64,000 nt of DNA from Paenibacillus phytorum (GCF_013141715.1 NZ_WHOA01000241.1:62001-126000); one strand, 5' to 3'. Shown: positions 35,956-45,642, counted from the first letter of the stretch. Numbers and translations are program-made. Notes: generated by a model from the letters alone, not told the origin.

Positions 35956-37346
35956 TAGAGCGCACGTTGGAACAAATGACAGACATGCTAGGCGTTGAAT
36001 GTGTGAAGGTGTTCTCGAAGTCAGCTGCAAGGGACATTTTAATAAAAGGTATATCTACCGACACGCGAACTATACGACCCGGAAGTCTGTTTGTGCCGCT
36101 GATCGGGGACCATTTCGATGGTCACGCTTATGCCTCAGAGGCTTACAGTAAAGGGGCTGCGGCTGCCTTATGGCAAGATGACCACCCTCACCCCCCAGAA
36201 GGCATGCCCATCATTCGCGTCAAGGATACGCTAACAGCCCTGCAGCAGTTGGCTAAGTCTTATCGCAAGCAGCTGCCGGTTCGCATTGTTGGCATTACTG
36301 GGAGTAATGGCAAAACGACAACCAAAGACTTAGTTGCGGCCGTTTTGGGTAGTGCGTTTCAAGTGCATAAAACAAAGGGAAACCTGAATAATCATATTGG
36401 TTTACCGCTCACGCTGCTCGAGCTTGAGGAAACTACGCAATTCGCCGTAGTCGAGATGGGGATGAGTGGACGTGGCGAGATCGAGCTGTTATCCAATCTA
36501 GCTGAGCCGGAAGCGTCGATTATTACAATGATCGGCGAATCGCACATGCTTCAGCTTGGCTCGCGGGAAGAAATCGCTCGGGCTAAGGCCGAGATCGTTA
36601 GCGGAATGCCAAGCAGTGGGCTGTTCGTCTACAACGGCGACGAGCCATTGATTGAACAGGCCCTCGCGGAGCGAGGCCACGACGGGCTGCGCCGTATCCG
36701 TTTCGGCAGCGGCGCGGGTAATGATCTGTTCCCGACCGACATCCGGATGGATGCGGACGGGGCGCACTTCCAGATCAATTCACCGGGGTACCCGGAATTG
36801 TTCATTCCCTTGCTCGGTACGCATAATGTGATTAATGCGTTAGCAGCCATTGCCATCGGCGAAGCCTTCGGTGTCTCGCCTGAGGGAATTGCAGCGGGGC
36901 TTCGCTCGCTGCAGATGACAAGCATGCGCATCGAGAAGCTGACAGCAGCCTCGGGGCTGACTGTGCTTAACGATGCGTATAACGCCAGCCCGGCATCCAT
37001 GCGGGCTGCGATTGACTTGACCGAGCAGCTGCGCGGCTTCGGTCGCAAGTTCCTCGTGCTCGGCGACATGCTGGAGCTTGGCGAGCACGAAGAGCAGTTC
37101 CATCGCGGTATCGGCGCGATGCTGTCTCCGGAACGTGTAGACTATGTCTTCACGTTCGGCCGTCTTGGCCGCTTCATCGCGGATGAAGCGGCTCAGCATT
37201 TCCCGAAGGCGTGCGTGCGCGCCTTCGATGACAAAGAGCAGCTCGCGGCAGAGCTCGCCGCTATCGCACAAGCCGAAGACCTTGTGCTCGTAAAAGGCTC
37301 GCGAGGCATGCGTCTCGAGCATGTGGTTAATGTCTTACTCGCCTAG
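35952..37346 (+). CDS. murF: UDP-MurNAc-tripeptide:D-Ala-D-Ala ligase
   Basis: Adds the D-Ala-D-Ala dipeptide, completing the UDP-MurNAc-pentapeptide. The ATP motif is GITGSNGKTTTKDLVAAVL, and LNNHIGLPLTLLEL and NDAYNASPASMRAAI are family signatures. The start codon overlaps the murE stop. 464 residues is normal. From about 36600 to 37330 the DNA turns clearly more GC-rich than its neighbours while the protein stays normal. Confidence 0.96.
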   Translation: MIERTLEQMTDMLGVECVKVFSKSAARDILIKGISTDTRTIRPGSLFVPLIGDHFDGHAYASEAYSKGAAAALWQDDHPHPPEGMPIIRVKDTLTALQQLAKSYRKQLPVRIVGITGSNGKTTTKDLVAAVLGSAFQVHKTKGNLNNHIGLPLTLLELEETTQFAVVEMGMSGRGEIELLSNLAEPEASIITMIGESHMLQLGSREEIARAKAEIVSGMPSSGLFVYNGDEPLIEQALAERGHDGLRRIRFGSGAGNDLFPTDIRMDADGAHFQINSPGYPELFIPLLGTHNVINALAAIAIGEAFGVSPEGIAAGLRSLQMTSMRIEKLTAASGLTVLNDAYNASPASMRAAIDLTEQLRGFGRKFLVLGDMLELGEHEEQFHRGIGAMLSPERVDYVFTFGRLGRFIADEAAQHFPKACVRAFDDKEQLAAELAAIAQAEDLVLVKGSRGMRLEHVVNVLLA

Positions 37347-37383
37347 ATGGCGTTTGTAATTAATTATTGGATGAAACAGTAGA

Positions 37384-37414
37384 TCGTTTTCGAAAGACGA
37401 AAACGAGCAGGGGG
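37384..37414 (+). repeat. Hairpin next to the mraY ribosome binding site
   Basis: TCGTTTTCG (37384-37392) pairs perfectly with CGAAAACGA (37398-37406) around AAAGA, and AGCAGGGGG follows as the mraY ribosome binding site. The stem, spacing and placement resemble the hairpin-SD repeats elsewhere, but the TGCTTACGAAG head is missing. Confidence 0.6.
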
Positions 37415-37421
37415 AACCAAC

Positions 37422-38381
37422 GTGGAAAACGCAATTTTATTAACGATGGGCGTAGCTTTTGTGCTTTCGCTTATTATGGGACCGCTTTTTATACCCATTT
37501 TGCGGCGTATGAAATTCGGACAACAAATTCGTGAGGATGGCCCCCAAGGGCATCTGAAAAAACAAGGGACACCGACGATGGGCGGGGTCATTATTTTGCT
37601 CGCGCTGGCCCTTGCTACGCTTCGTTTTGCCGATAAAAATACGGATCTTCTAATCCTGTTAATAGCCTCATTAGGCTATGGGTTAGTTGGCTTTCTCGAC
37701 GATTATATTAAAATTATTTTCAAGCGATCACTTGGTCTTACAGCGAAACAAAAGCTGTTCGGTCAGCTCTTGATCTCCGCTATCGTCTGTTACCTGCTTG
37801 TCATGCAAGGACATAGCACGGACTTATATATTCCATTTGTGTCGTTCCACTTCAACCCAGGCTGGTTGTACTTTCCGTTAATGGCCATTCTTATGTTGGG
37901 TGCATCGAATGCGGTGAATTTTACAGATGGCCTCGATGGACTGCTTGCAGGGACAAGTGCCATTGCATTTGGTGCTTATACGGTTATTGCTATGAATAAT
38001 ACACAGCCGGAAGCGGCTATTTTTTCGGCAGCTATGGTTGGGGCCGTACTCGGTTTTCTCGTTTTTAATGCTCATCCAGCCAAAGTATTTATGGGTGACA
38101 CAGGATCGCTCGGGATTGGTGGCGGCCTTGTGGCTGTTGCCATTTTGACCAAAGCTGAGCTGCTTCTTGCCATTGTTGGCGGTGTGTTCTTGGTTGAAAT
38201 TCTTTCTGTTGTGATCCAAGTCGTTTCTTTCAAGACGAGAGGTAAGCGTGTTTTCAAAATGAGTCCGATCCATCACCACTTCGAATTGGTTGGTTGGTCG
38301 GAATGGCGTGTTGTTATCACATTCTGGGTCGTAGGTCTCGTGCTTGCTGTACTCGGATTATATATGAATGAGGTGTTGTAG
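37422..38381 (+). CDS. mraY: Phospho-MurNAc-pentapeptide transferase
   Basis: Transfers phospho-MurNAc-pentapeptide to undecaprenyl phosphate, making lipid I, in the membrane. 319 residues with about ten helices. Catalytic signatures are [26 protein letters not shown] and [17 protein letters not shown] 37422 is the start, eight bases after CAGGGGG. The gene ends three bases before murD. Confidence 0.96.
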   Translation: MENAILLTMGVAFVLSLIMGPLFIPILRRMKFGQQIREDGPQGHLKKQGTPTMGGVIILLALALATLRFADKNTDLLILLIASLGYGLVGFLDDYIKIIFKRSLGLTAKQKLFGQLLISAIVCYLLVMQGHSTDLYIPFVSFHFNPGWLYFPLMAILMLGASNAVNFTDGLDGLLAGTSAIAFGAYTVIAMNNTQPEAAIFSAAMVGAVLGFLVFNAHPAKVFMGDTGSLGIGGGLVAVAILTKAELLLAIVGGVFLVEILSVVIQVVSFKTRGKRVFKMSPIHHHFELVGWSEWRVVITFWVVGLVLAVLGLYMNEVL

Positions 38382-38384
38382 AGC

Positions 38385-39779
38385 ATGAAACATCCGCGGG
38401 ATTATCGTGGACTTGAAGTGATTATTTTGGGCTTGGCTCGCAGCGGTGTCGCTGCGGCTAAGCTTTTTCATCAAAAAGGAGCCTTGGTCACGGTCAACGA
38501 CAAAAAAGAGCGAAGCGCATGCCCTGAAGCCGACGAACTTACGGCTCTGGGTATTTCTGTTGTATGCGGCTTTCATCCGGAATCCTTGGTGCATGCGGGG
38601 GTTTCACTCGTTGTGAAGAACCCAGGAATTCCGTATACGGTAGAGCCGATTCGCAAAGCACAAGAGCTCGGAATCGAAGTCGTGACAGAGGTTGAGGTTG
38701 CTTATCAATTCTGTGAAGCTCCAATTATTGGTATAACAGGTTCGAATGGCAAGACCACGACGACAACATTGATTGGTTTAATGTTGGACGCAGCTGGTTT
38801 ATCTCCCGTTGTAGCGGGTAATATCGGGCGCGCATTAACCGAGGCTGCGCCTGAAGTTACAGCTGATAACTGGATGGTTGTTGAGCTAAGCAGCTTTCAA
38901 CTGAAAGGAACGACTTCGTTCCGACCAACGATTGCACTTTTGTTAAATGTGTACGAAACTCATCTGGATTATCATGGTTCAATGGATGACTATATCGCTT
39001 CGAAAGCTAAATTATTTGCGAATCAAACCGAAGAAGATACAGCAATCTTGAATTGGGATGATGAGGTGTGCCAGTCTTTAATTCCTAGTCTGAAGGCTAA
39101 ATTGTTCCCTTTTTCTATGAAAGAGAAGCTCACTTTTGGCGTCTACTTCGATGTAGAGACTGAGGCCATTGTTTATGCAAATGGACTAGGCCAAGTGCAG
39201 TCGATTATGCCGGTAAGTGAAATGGGGATCCCAGGCAGCTTTAACGTCGAGAACGCGTTAGCAGCGGCGGCAGCAGCCATTACCACGGGTGTTCAGCTGG
39301 ATGCCATAGCAGATGTGCTCAGAAGCTTCCAAGGCGTAGAACACCGTCTGGAGCTCGTTAGAGAGCTGAAGGGTGTGACCTTCTATAACAATTCCAAAGC
39401 GACGAATGCAGCGGCTTCGATAAAGTCGATTGAGGCGTTCAACCAGCGTGTTGTTCTGATTGCAGGAGGTTTGGATCGAGGGTCGGATTATATGGAACTT
39501 CTGCCTACTTTTCGTGAGCGGATTAAAGGTATCGTTACTTTAGGTCAAACGAAAGAGAAAATTACGCATATTGCCGAGCTGGCAGGGATTAGCCGCATTC
39601 AAACCGTCGATACTGCTAAGGATGCAGCGGATGCGGTGTCGCAAGCCGTTCAGCTAGCCTGGCAAATGAGTGAACCCGGAGATATTGTTCTACTTTCACC
39701 TGCTTGTGCAAGCTGGGATATGTTCCCCTCCTATGAGGACAGGGGACGCATGTTTAAGGAGTCCGTGCATAACCTTTAA
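38385..39779 (+). CDS. murD: UDP-MurNAc-L-Ala:D-Glu ligase
   Basis: Adds D-glutamate to UDP-MurNAc-L-alanine in the cytoplasm. The N-terminal Rossmann domain (VIILGLARSGVAAAKLF) is followed by the ATP motif GITGSNGKTTTTTLIG and the C-terminal LIAGGLDRGSDYMELLP. 464 residues, usual size. ATG 38385 is preceded by GAGGTG. It is in the usual place between mraY and spoVE. Confidence 0.96.
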   Translation: MKHPRDYRGLEVIILGLARSGVAAAKLFHQKGALVTVNDKKERSACPEADELTALGISVVCGFHPESLVHAGVSLVVKNPGIPYTVEPIRKAQELGIEVVTEVEVAYQFCEAPIIGITGSNGKTTTTTLIGLMLDAAGLSPVVAGNIGRALTEAAPEVTADNWMVVELSSFQLKGTTSFRPTIALLLNVYETHLDYHGSMDDYIASKAKLFANQTEEDTAILNWDDEVCQSLIPSLKAKLFPFSMKEKLTFGVYFDVETEAIVYANGLGQVQSIMPVSEMGIPGSFNVENALAAAAAAITTGVQLDAIADVLRSFQGVEHRLELVRELKGVTFYNNSKATNAAASIKSIEAFNQRVVLIAGGLDRGSDYMELLPTFRERIKGIVTLGQTKEKITHIAELAGISRIQTVDTAKDAADAVSQAVQLAWQMSEPGDIVLLSPACASWDMFPSYEDRGRMFKESVHNL

Positions 39780-39792
39780 ATAGGGCTTATCC

Positions 39793-39820
39793 ACATATGC
39801 TGTTTGGTTGGCGATACTGT
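39793..39820 (+). promoter_or_regulatory. Possible sigma-E promoter of spoVE
   Basis: ACATATG (39793-39799) and GATACTGT (39813-39820) are 13 bases apart and partly match the sigma-E consensus (ATAT then CATAC..T). spoVE in Bacillus is sigma-E dependent. The match is imperfect. Confidence 0.4.
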
Positions 39821-39878
39821 CGCTGCTTGCTGATATGTTTCATGGATGACGCCCACAACACACGAAGAGGTGTCTGTT

Positions 39879-40976
39879 ATGGGTAAAGCACGGTCCGCTC
39901 CTGACATTTGGATTATTGTTCCAACCTTGTTGCTTTTGACAATCGGCGTTATTATGGTTTACAGCGCTAGCAGTGTTCTTGCGTTTCGTGAATTTGGCGA
40001 TTCCCTGTACTACTTGAAACGTCAATTTATATTTGCTGTTTTGGGTGTTATCGCTATGTTTTTTACGATGAATGTTGATTATTTAGTTTGGAAAAGATTT
40101 GCCCGAATAGCGCTTTTTATTTGCTTTGCCATGTTGATTATCGTTCTGATTCCCGGCATCGGGGTTGTTCGTGGTGGAGCTAGAAGCTGGTTAGGTATAG
40201 GTGCCTTCGGTATTCAGCCGTCCGAATTTATGAAAATTGGGATGATTCTCTTTCTATCCAACATGTTATCCGAAAACCAAGCGAAAATAACATTATTCAG
40301 AAAAGGCTTATTGCCACCGCTTGGCATCATGGGCTTAGCGTTCGGTCTCATTATGCTGCAGCCTGACCTTGGAACAGGTGCTGTTCTCGTCGGAGCCTCG
40401 CTGCTCATCATCTACACATCGGGGGCGAGATTGCTTCATCTCTCGTATCTGGGTATGATAGGGGTTGCGGGTTTTATCGGGCTCGTCATCGCTGCCCCAT
40501 ACCGTTTGAAGCGAATTACAGCATTCTTGGATCCGTGGCAGGATCCCTTAGGTGCAGGTTATCAGTCGATTCAATCGCTATATGCTATTGGACCAGGTGG
40601 TCTTGTAGGGCTTGGTCTAGGTATGAGTCGTCAGAAGTACAGCTATTTGCCAGAGCCGCAAACGGATTTCATTTTCTCCATTATTGCTGAGGAACTTGGA
40701 TTTATCGGCGGTACGCTTGTGCTGCTGCTCTTTACGATTCTTGTGTGGCGCGGAATGCGGGCAGCTATTACAGCGCCGGATACGTTTGCCAGTTTGATCG
40801 CTGTAGGCATTATCGGTATGATTGCCGTTCAAGTCATTATTAATATTGGTGTTGTTATTGGGATGTTCCCAGTAACCGGCATTACTTTGCCATTCATAAG
40901 TGCAGGAGGGTCTTCATTGACGCTTATGCTGACATCGGTCGGCATCCTGCTCAATATATCCCGCTATTCGAGGTGA
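39879..40976 (+). CDS. spoVE: SEDS-family glycosyltransferase, SpoVE/FtsW type
   Basis: A 365-residue SEDS protein with about ten membrane helices. SEDS proteins polymerise lipid II into glycan strands together with a class B PBP. Signatures are GGARSWLGIGAFGIQPSEFMKI and the C-terminal GITLPFISAGGSS. Its place between murD and murG matches spoVE, the cortex polymerase that partners SpoVD. A vegetative FtsW is expected elsewhere. ATG 39879 lies after GAAGAGGTG; an upstream in-frame ATG lacks a site. Confidence 0.92.
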   Translation: MGKARSAPDIWIIVPTLLLLTIGVIMVYSASSVLAFREFGDSLYYLKRQFIFAVLGVIAMFFTMNVDYLVWKRFARIALFICFAMLIIVLIPGIGVVRGGARSWLGIGAFGIQPSEFMKIGMILFLSNMLSENQAKITLFRKGLLPPLGIMGLAFGLIMLQPDLGTGAVLVGASLLIIYTSGARLLHLSYLGMIGVAGFIGLVIAAPYRLKRITAFLDPWQDPLGAGYQSIQSLYAIGPGGLVGLGLGMSRQKYSYLPEPQTDFIFSIIAEELGFIGGTLVLLLFTILVWRGMRAAITAPDTFASLIAVGIIGMIAVQVIINIGVVIGMFPVTGITLPFISAGGSSLTLMLTSVGILLNISRYSR

Positions 40977-40983
40977 CAGGGGA

Positions 40984-42054
40984 ATGAAAACGATTGTCTT
41001 TACCGGAGGAGGCTCCGCAGGACATGTTACACCTAACATAGCGCTGATGCATAAGCTTGCGCAGTTAGGTTGGGAAATTAAATACATAGGTTCAGCTACG
41101 GGCATCGAGAAAGACATCATTGAACGCGAAGGGGTACCTTTTTATTCGATTTCGTCTGGGAAATTACGTCGATATTTTGATCTGAAAAATTTCAAAGACC
41201 CTTTCAGAGTGATGAAAGGCGTCTATGAGTCTTATAGATTGCTCCGTCGTTTGAAGCCCGCCATCGTCTTTTCGAAGGGCGGGTTCGTTTCCGTCCCGGT
41301 CGTGCTTGGCAGTCGGATGAACAAGATCCCGGTGATTATTCATGAGTCCGATATAACGCCAGGGCTTGCGAACAAAATTTCAATACCTTTTGCAACCAAG
41401 GTTTGCGTTACCTTTCCGGAGTCCTTACAGCATGTTCAAAGAGACAAGGTTGAGCTGACAGGTTTACCGATTCGTGAACACATTCTAAGTGGTAAAGCGT
41501 CTCGTGCTTATCAGCTTTGTGATTTTCATTCGCAGAAACCGGTCATTTTGGTAATGGGCGGCAGCCTAGGATCGCAAGTGATTAATCAAGCTGTCAGAGG
41601 CAACCTAGGGCGATTACTAGCTCAGTTTCAGATTGTACACCTATGCGGGAAAGGCAATATTGCGTCAGAGCTTGCCAATACCCGGGGTTATAAACAATTT
41701 GAATATTTGAATGAGGAGCTCCCAGATATTTTGGCAATGACAGAACTTGTTATTTCCAGGGCTGGTGCCACATCTATTTATGAATTTTTAGTCATGGAAA
41801 AGCCGATGCTGCTTATTCCTTTATCTCTGCAGGCAAGCCGGGGAGACCAGATTCTAAATGCAGAGTCATTTCAGAAAGCTGGCTACGCGGACGTTCTACA
41901 AGAAGAGGCGTTAACAGCTGATACGCTCGCAGAGCGTGTGGAAGCTCTTCATGCGAATCGAGAGACCCACAAGGCAGCGATGCAATCACGCAAAGAAAGC
42001 GATGCGGTTGCATCGATCGTAAAACTGATTGAAACCTTTAGCTTATCGACTTGA
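40984..42054 (+). CDS. murG: UDP-GlcNAc:lipid I GlcNAc transferase
   Basis: Adds GlcNAc to lipid I to give lipid II on the inner face of the membrane. The family motifs are all present: FTGGGSAGHVTPNIALMHKL at the start, VMGGSLGSQVINQAV in the middle and SRAGATSIYEFLVMEKPMLL. The 356-residue length is normal. It starts seven bases after the spoVE stop. Confidence 0.95.
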   Translation: MKTIVFTGGGSAGHVTPNIALMHKLAQLGWEIKYIGSATGIEKDIIEREGVPFYSISSGKLRRYFDLKNFKDPFRVMKGVYESYRLLRRLKPAIVFSKGGFVSVPVVLGSRMNKIPVIIHESDITPGLANKISIPFATKVCVTFPESLQHVQRDKVELTGLPIREHILSGKASRAYQLCDFHSQKPVILVMGGSLGSQVINQAVRGNLGRLLAQFQIVHLCGKGNIASELANTRGYKQFEYLNEELPDILAMTELVISRAGATSIYEFLVMEKPMLLIPLSLQASRGDQILNAESFQKAGYADVLQEEALTADTLAERVEALHANRETHKAAMQSRKESDAVASIVKLIETFSLST

Positions 42055-42258
42055 TTTTGCTAAACCGAATAGGCGATTGTCACACTCTATCCGATTTTAC
42101 ATAAACTACACTATAACCGTGACAGACACCTAAGGCTTAATATGGCGCCAAACAACGAAGACCGGCCATCTTCGACTCGGTCCGTATTATGAAATTATGA
42201 TGCTTGAAGCTGCTTTTCAAGATAATTTCGCCCTACGTTCTGTGAAGGAGGTTTTCCC
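42055..42258 (+). other. murG-murB intergenic region
   Basis: 204 bases with a weak promoter candidate (TTGTCA at 42077, 17 bases, CATAAA at 42100) and a small hairpin (CGAAGA/TCTTCG near 42158). I found no convincing terminator. Confidence 0.35.
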
Positions 42259-43164
42259 ATGCAACAGTTAATATCCGACTTACAGGCAGCAAATATTGGC
42301 GAGATTCGAACGAATGAACGACTAGCCCCTTATACGACATGGAAAATCGGCGGTCCGGCTGATTGCCTCGTTATCCCCCAAACGAAAGAGCAGGTAGCTG
42401 CTGCCATCCAATTTCTATATGAACGCGGTGTTCCATGGACGGTCATCGGAAGAGGATCCAACCTGCTTGTAAGTGATAAAGGCATTAGAGGGGTCGTTAT
42501 TAAACTTGGCAATGCGTTAGAAACGCTTCGCTTTGATGGTGCGATGGTCTACGCAGGTGGTTCCTATTCGTTCATTAAATTGTCCGTACTAGCGGCCAAG
42601 GAGGGTTTAACCGGACTGGAGTTTGCTTCTGGCATTCCCGGTTCTGTGGGAGGCGCCGTCTACATGAATGCAGGGGCTCATGGGTCCGATGTGTCACGCA
42701 TACTCAAGCAGGCTGAAGTCATCCTGGACACAGGGGAATTGGTCACTATGCAGGCGGAGGATTTGCAGTATGCCTATCGACATTCCATTTTGCAAACAAT
42801 GCCCGGCATTGTAACGGAAGCTGTCTTTGAATTACAGGTAGGAGAGCGCAAAGAAATAGCGGGAGCCATGGCGGCTTACCGGGATAGGCGCCTCCGCACG
42901 CAACCGCTTCAATTAGCTTGCGCTGGGAGTGTATTTCGCAACCCCGAAGGGGGATTCGCAGCTAAGCTCATCGAAGAAGCTGGCCTGAAAGGCAAACGTG
43001 TCGGTGGAGCTGAAATTTCTAAGCTTCACGCCAATTTCATTGTTAATACCGGAGATGCTACAGCCGAGGACGTTCTCACTCTCATAGGCGAGGTACAGCT
43101 AATCGTACAGAATCAGTACGGCATATCGCTAGTACCGGAAGTTCTGATGATGGGTGAGAGGTAA
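42259..43164 (+). CDS. murB: UDP-N-acetylenolpyruvoylglucosamine reductase
   Basis: FAD enzyme that reduces UDP-GlcNAc-enolpyruvate to UDP-MurNAc. FAD-binding motifs VIGRGSNLLVSDKGIRG and SGIPGSVGGAVYMNAGAHG are present, and ACAGSVFRNPEGG holds the catalytic serine. At 301 residues it is the shorter type found in Bacillota. ATG 42259 has a strong GAAGGAGG. murA follows after 15 bases. Confidence 0.96.
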   Translation: MQQLISDLQAANIGEIRTNERLAPYTTWKIGGPADCLVIPQTKEQVAAAIQFLYERGVPWTVIGRGSNLLVSDKGIRGVVIKLGNALETLRFDGAMVYAGGSYSFIKLSVLAAKEGLTGLEFASGIPGSVGGAVYMNAGAHGSDVSRILKQAEVILDTGELVTMQAEDLQYAYRHSILQTMPGIVTEAVFELQVGERKEIAGAMAAYRDRRLRTQPLQLACAGSVFRNPEGGFAAKLIEEAGLKGKRVGGAEISKLHANFIVNTGDATAEDVLTLIGEVQLIVQNQYGISLVPEVLMMGER

Positions 43165-43179
43165 ATCGGAGGTGGAACT

Positions 43180-44448
43180 TTGGAGAAGCTCGTTATCGAA
43201 GGTGGAAGACCTCTTACGGGAGCCATCCAGATACACGGCGCTAAAAACGCCGCATTACCAATTTTAGCAGCTTGCATCCTGGCTAGCGGCACTCATACTC
43301 TGCATAATGTTCCTAATTTGCTCGATATCGACACCATGCTGCGCATTCTTAGCGCGCTGGGCTGTCGTGCTGAGCAGCAAGGGGATACGGTATCTATCAC
43401 AACATCCACAGCTCATTCCTCTCATATCCCAGAAGAATTGATGGGGCAGATGCGTTCTTCCATCTTTCTAATGGGTCCGCTACTCGCTAGATTCGGCAGT
43501 GTTACCGTCTATCAACCGGGTGGCTGCGCGATCGGTGAACGTAAAATCGATTTGCACCTTAAAGGTTTGCAGGCTCTCGGAGCCAACATCGAAGAATTCG
43601 CTAACAAAATTGTTTGCACCGCAGATTCATTGCAAGGCAGCGAGATTGTACTAGACTTCCCAAGCGTTGGTGCAACAGAAAATATTATGATGGCTGCTGT
43701 TAAGGCAGAGGGCATCACAACGATTTATAATGCTGCCCGTGAACCTGAGATTCAGGATTTGCAAAACTTCCTGAACACAATGGGCGCTGATATCATTGGC
43801 GCAGGTACGGACACCATAACGATTCGCGGAGTGGAGTCATTATCTCCTTGTTCATATCGCATCATACCTGATCGCATTGTAGCTGGAACATTCCTTGTGG
43901 CAGCAGCTGCGACCAAAGGAAGCATTACACTCGAAAGGGTGAACCCTGCTCATTTAACCTCGGTTATTCATGTCCTCAAGCGCGCAGGTGTTCAAATCAT
44001 CACGGACGGTGATATAATACATGTAAGCTGTCCGACAAGACCGAAGGCGGTCGAGCGAATTGTTACTTCACCTCATCCGTCCTTTCCAACAGATCTTCAA
44101 TCGCAAGTCATGGTGCTGTTATCTCTAGCAGATGGACTAAGCGTAATGAAAGAAACGATATTCGAAGGTAGATTTAAGCACGTTGATGAACTTTCCCGTA
44201 TGGGAGCGGACATCCGTGTAGATATGAGCTCAGCCTTTATACGAGGGGTTCCTAGGTTATATGGAGCTACAGTTGAAGCGACTGATTTGCGAGCCGGTGC
44301 AGCACTTGTCATTGCCGGTCTGGCTGCGCATGGCACAACGATCGTTGAGCAAATTCATCATATTGATAGAGGCTATGATAGAATTGAACATATGCTTTCC
44401 ATGTTGGGAGCCTCCGTGCATCGCCAAGCACCCGTCCCAAGCGAGTAG
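43180..44448 (+). CDS. murA: UDP-GlcNAc 1-carboxyvinyltransferase
   Basis: Catalyses the first step of peptidoglycan synthesis, moving enolpyruvate from PEP to UDP-GlcNAc. The fold and motifs GAKNAALPILAA and PGGCAIGERKIDLHL are clear; the catalytic cysteine that fosfomycin attacks is present (Cys116). 422 residues. TTG 43180 follows CGGAGGTGG. In Bacillus murAA is elsewhere; placement between murB and divIB is common in Paenibacillus. Confidence 0.95.
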   Translation: MEKLVIEGGRPLTGAIQIHGAKNAALPILAACILASGTHTLHNVPNLLDIDTMLRILSALGCRAEQQGDTVSITTSTAHSSHIPEELMGQMRSSIFLMGPLLARFGSVTVYQPGGCAIGERKIDLHLKGLQALGANIEEFANKIVCTADSLQGSEIVLDFPSVGATENIMMAAVKAEGITTIYNAAREPEIQDLQNFLNTMGADIIGAGTDTITIRGVESLSPCSYRIIPDRIVAGTFLVAAAATKGSITLERVNPAHLTSVIHVLKRAGVQIITDGDIIHVSCPTRPKAVERIVTSPHPSFPTDLQSQVMVLLSLADGLSVMKETIFEGRFKHVDELSRMGADIRVDMSSAFIRGVPRLYGATVEATDLRAGAALVIAGLAAHGTTIVEQIHHIDRGYDRIEHMLSMLGASVHRQAPVPSE

Positions 44449-44545
44449 AATGTTTGAATGACTTCCGCGGATCCCTTCCTGCATGCAGGTGGGGATACAC
44501 GGTTTTCATTTGTTTGTCATACGAAAATAATAGGTGGTGCCCATC

Positions 44546-45454
44546 TTGTCTGAAGACCGCAAAGTACCCGCTCTGCCTGTTCCTAAGCCGCGTGCGCGTA
44601 CGAATCGGAAGCTGCTCATCTTCTTGTTCGTTTTTTTTATCACAGTTCTTATTATTTTGTTTTTTCAATCTTCGCTTAGCCGAATTAGTGCCATTGAAGT
44701 TGAAGGAAATGAACTTATGGCATCAGAAACAATTGGACAAGCTAGCCAAATTGCCGTAGGTGATCGTTTCTTTGCCGTTAGCTCACAGGCTATCCAGCAG
44801 CGCATTGCCAAGATGCCCATGATCAAAACGGCAGTTGTGAAAAAGCATTTTCCAGGCATTATCCGTATTACTGTTGAAGAATTCCCTAAAGTCGCGTTCC
44901 AAATTGGAGCAGATGGCAAGAAGCAGGCTGTGCTCGCTGATGGTGCTGTCGTGCAGCTTTCTGCAGGAAGCATTCCGTTGGACATGCCTATTTTGACAGG
45001 ATGGACGGACGGCGATCCGAATAAGGCCGCACTTTGCAAAGTGCTTGGTGAAATCCCGGAGAGTGCGCTTTCTGACATTTCCGAAATTAAACCGGACCCG
45101 TCAGAGCCATATCCTGACAAGATCAAATTGTATACAAGATCTCAATTCGAAGTGTATACAACCATTGCCTATTTACCTGAGAAAATTGACAATTTGCCTG
45201 CCTATATAGCAAGCTTACAAGAAGATCATATTACGAGTGGTGTTATCAAAATGCTAGAAGTAGAGTATCACGCTCCTTTCGAACCGAATGAAGAGTCCAA
45301 AAATGATTCGAACAATGCATCCGGTCAGAAGTCTGGGGGCAATACCCCGAGTCCTACACCTGATTCGAGCAAAGATGGGGGTAAGACAAGCCCGAAGCCG
45401 ACTCCAAAAGCGACGCCCAAATCGCCACCAAAGGAAACCGCGCGTCCTTCCTGA
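44546..45454 (+). CDS. divIB: Cell division protein DivIB/FtsQ
   Basis: A 302-residue bitopic protein: basic cytoplasmic N-terminus (about 30 residues), one membrane helix (about 30-50), a POTRA domain (SRISAIEVEGNELMAS onward), the FtsQ/DivIB beta domain, and a disordered Pro/Lys/Ser-rich tail of about 50 residues. It works in the FtsL-DivIB-DivIC complex. I use TTG 44546, eight bases after TAGGTGG; a GTG at 44534 lies inside that site. Confidence 0.9.
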   Translation: MSEDRKVPALPVPKPRARTNRKLLIFLFVFFITVLIILFFQSSLSRISAIEVEGNELMASETIGQASQIAVGDRFFAVSSQAIQQRIAKMPMIKTAVVKKHFPGIIRITVEEFPKVAFQIGADGKKQAVLADGAVVQLSAGSIPLDMPILTGWTDGDPNKAALCKVLGEIPESALSDISEIKPDPSEPYPDKIKLYTRSQFEVYTTIAYLPEKIDNLPAYIASLQEDHITSGVIKMLEVEYHAPFEPNEESKNDSNNASGQKSGGNTPSPTPDSSKDGGKTSPKPTPKATPKSPPKETARPS

Positions 45455-45479
45455 CAAAAAAACGTTTAATGGGCTACTC

Positions 45480-45557
45480 AATCACTTAAAAAAATGTTAA
45501 AATTAGATTTATGGTTAAATAGGAATCTATCAGTACCTAAAATTTTTTTAAGTGATT
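45480..45557. repeat. Perfect 16-bp inverted repeat before ftsA
   Basis: AATCACTTAAAAAAAT (45480-45495) has an exact complement at 45542-45557, separated by 46 AT-rich bases. It lies in the divIB-ftsA gap and could act as a long-loop terminator for divIB or as a protein site. Confidence 0.7.
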
Positions 45558-45642
45558 ACTAGACAGGATCTATATCGTTTTCTCATCATTAAGACTAGAT
45601 ATGTAAATGACTTTTTTTACTAGCAAAAAAAATGTAGAAAAA

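Noticed and set aside
44457-44552. 31-residue open frame between murA and divIB
   Set aside because: No ribosome binding site and it overlaps the divIB start region.
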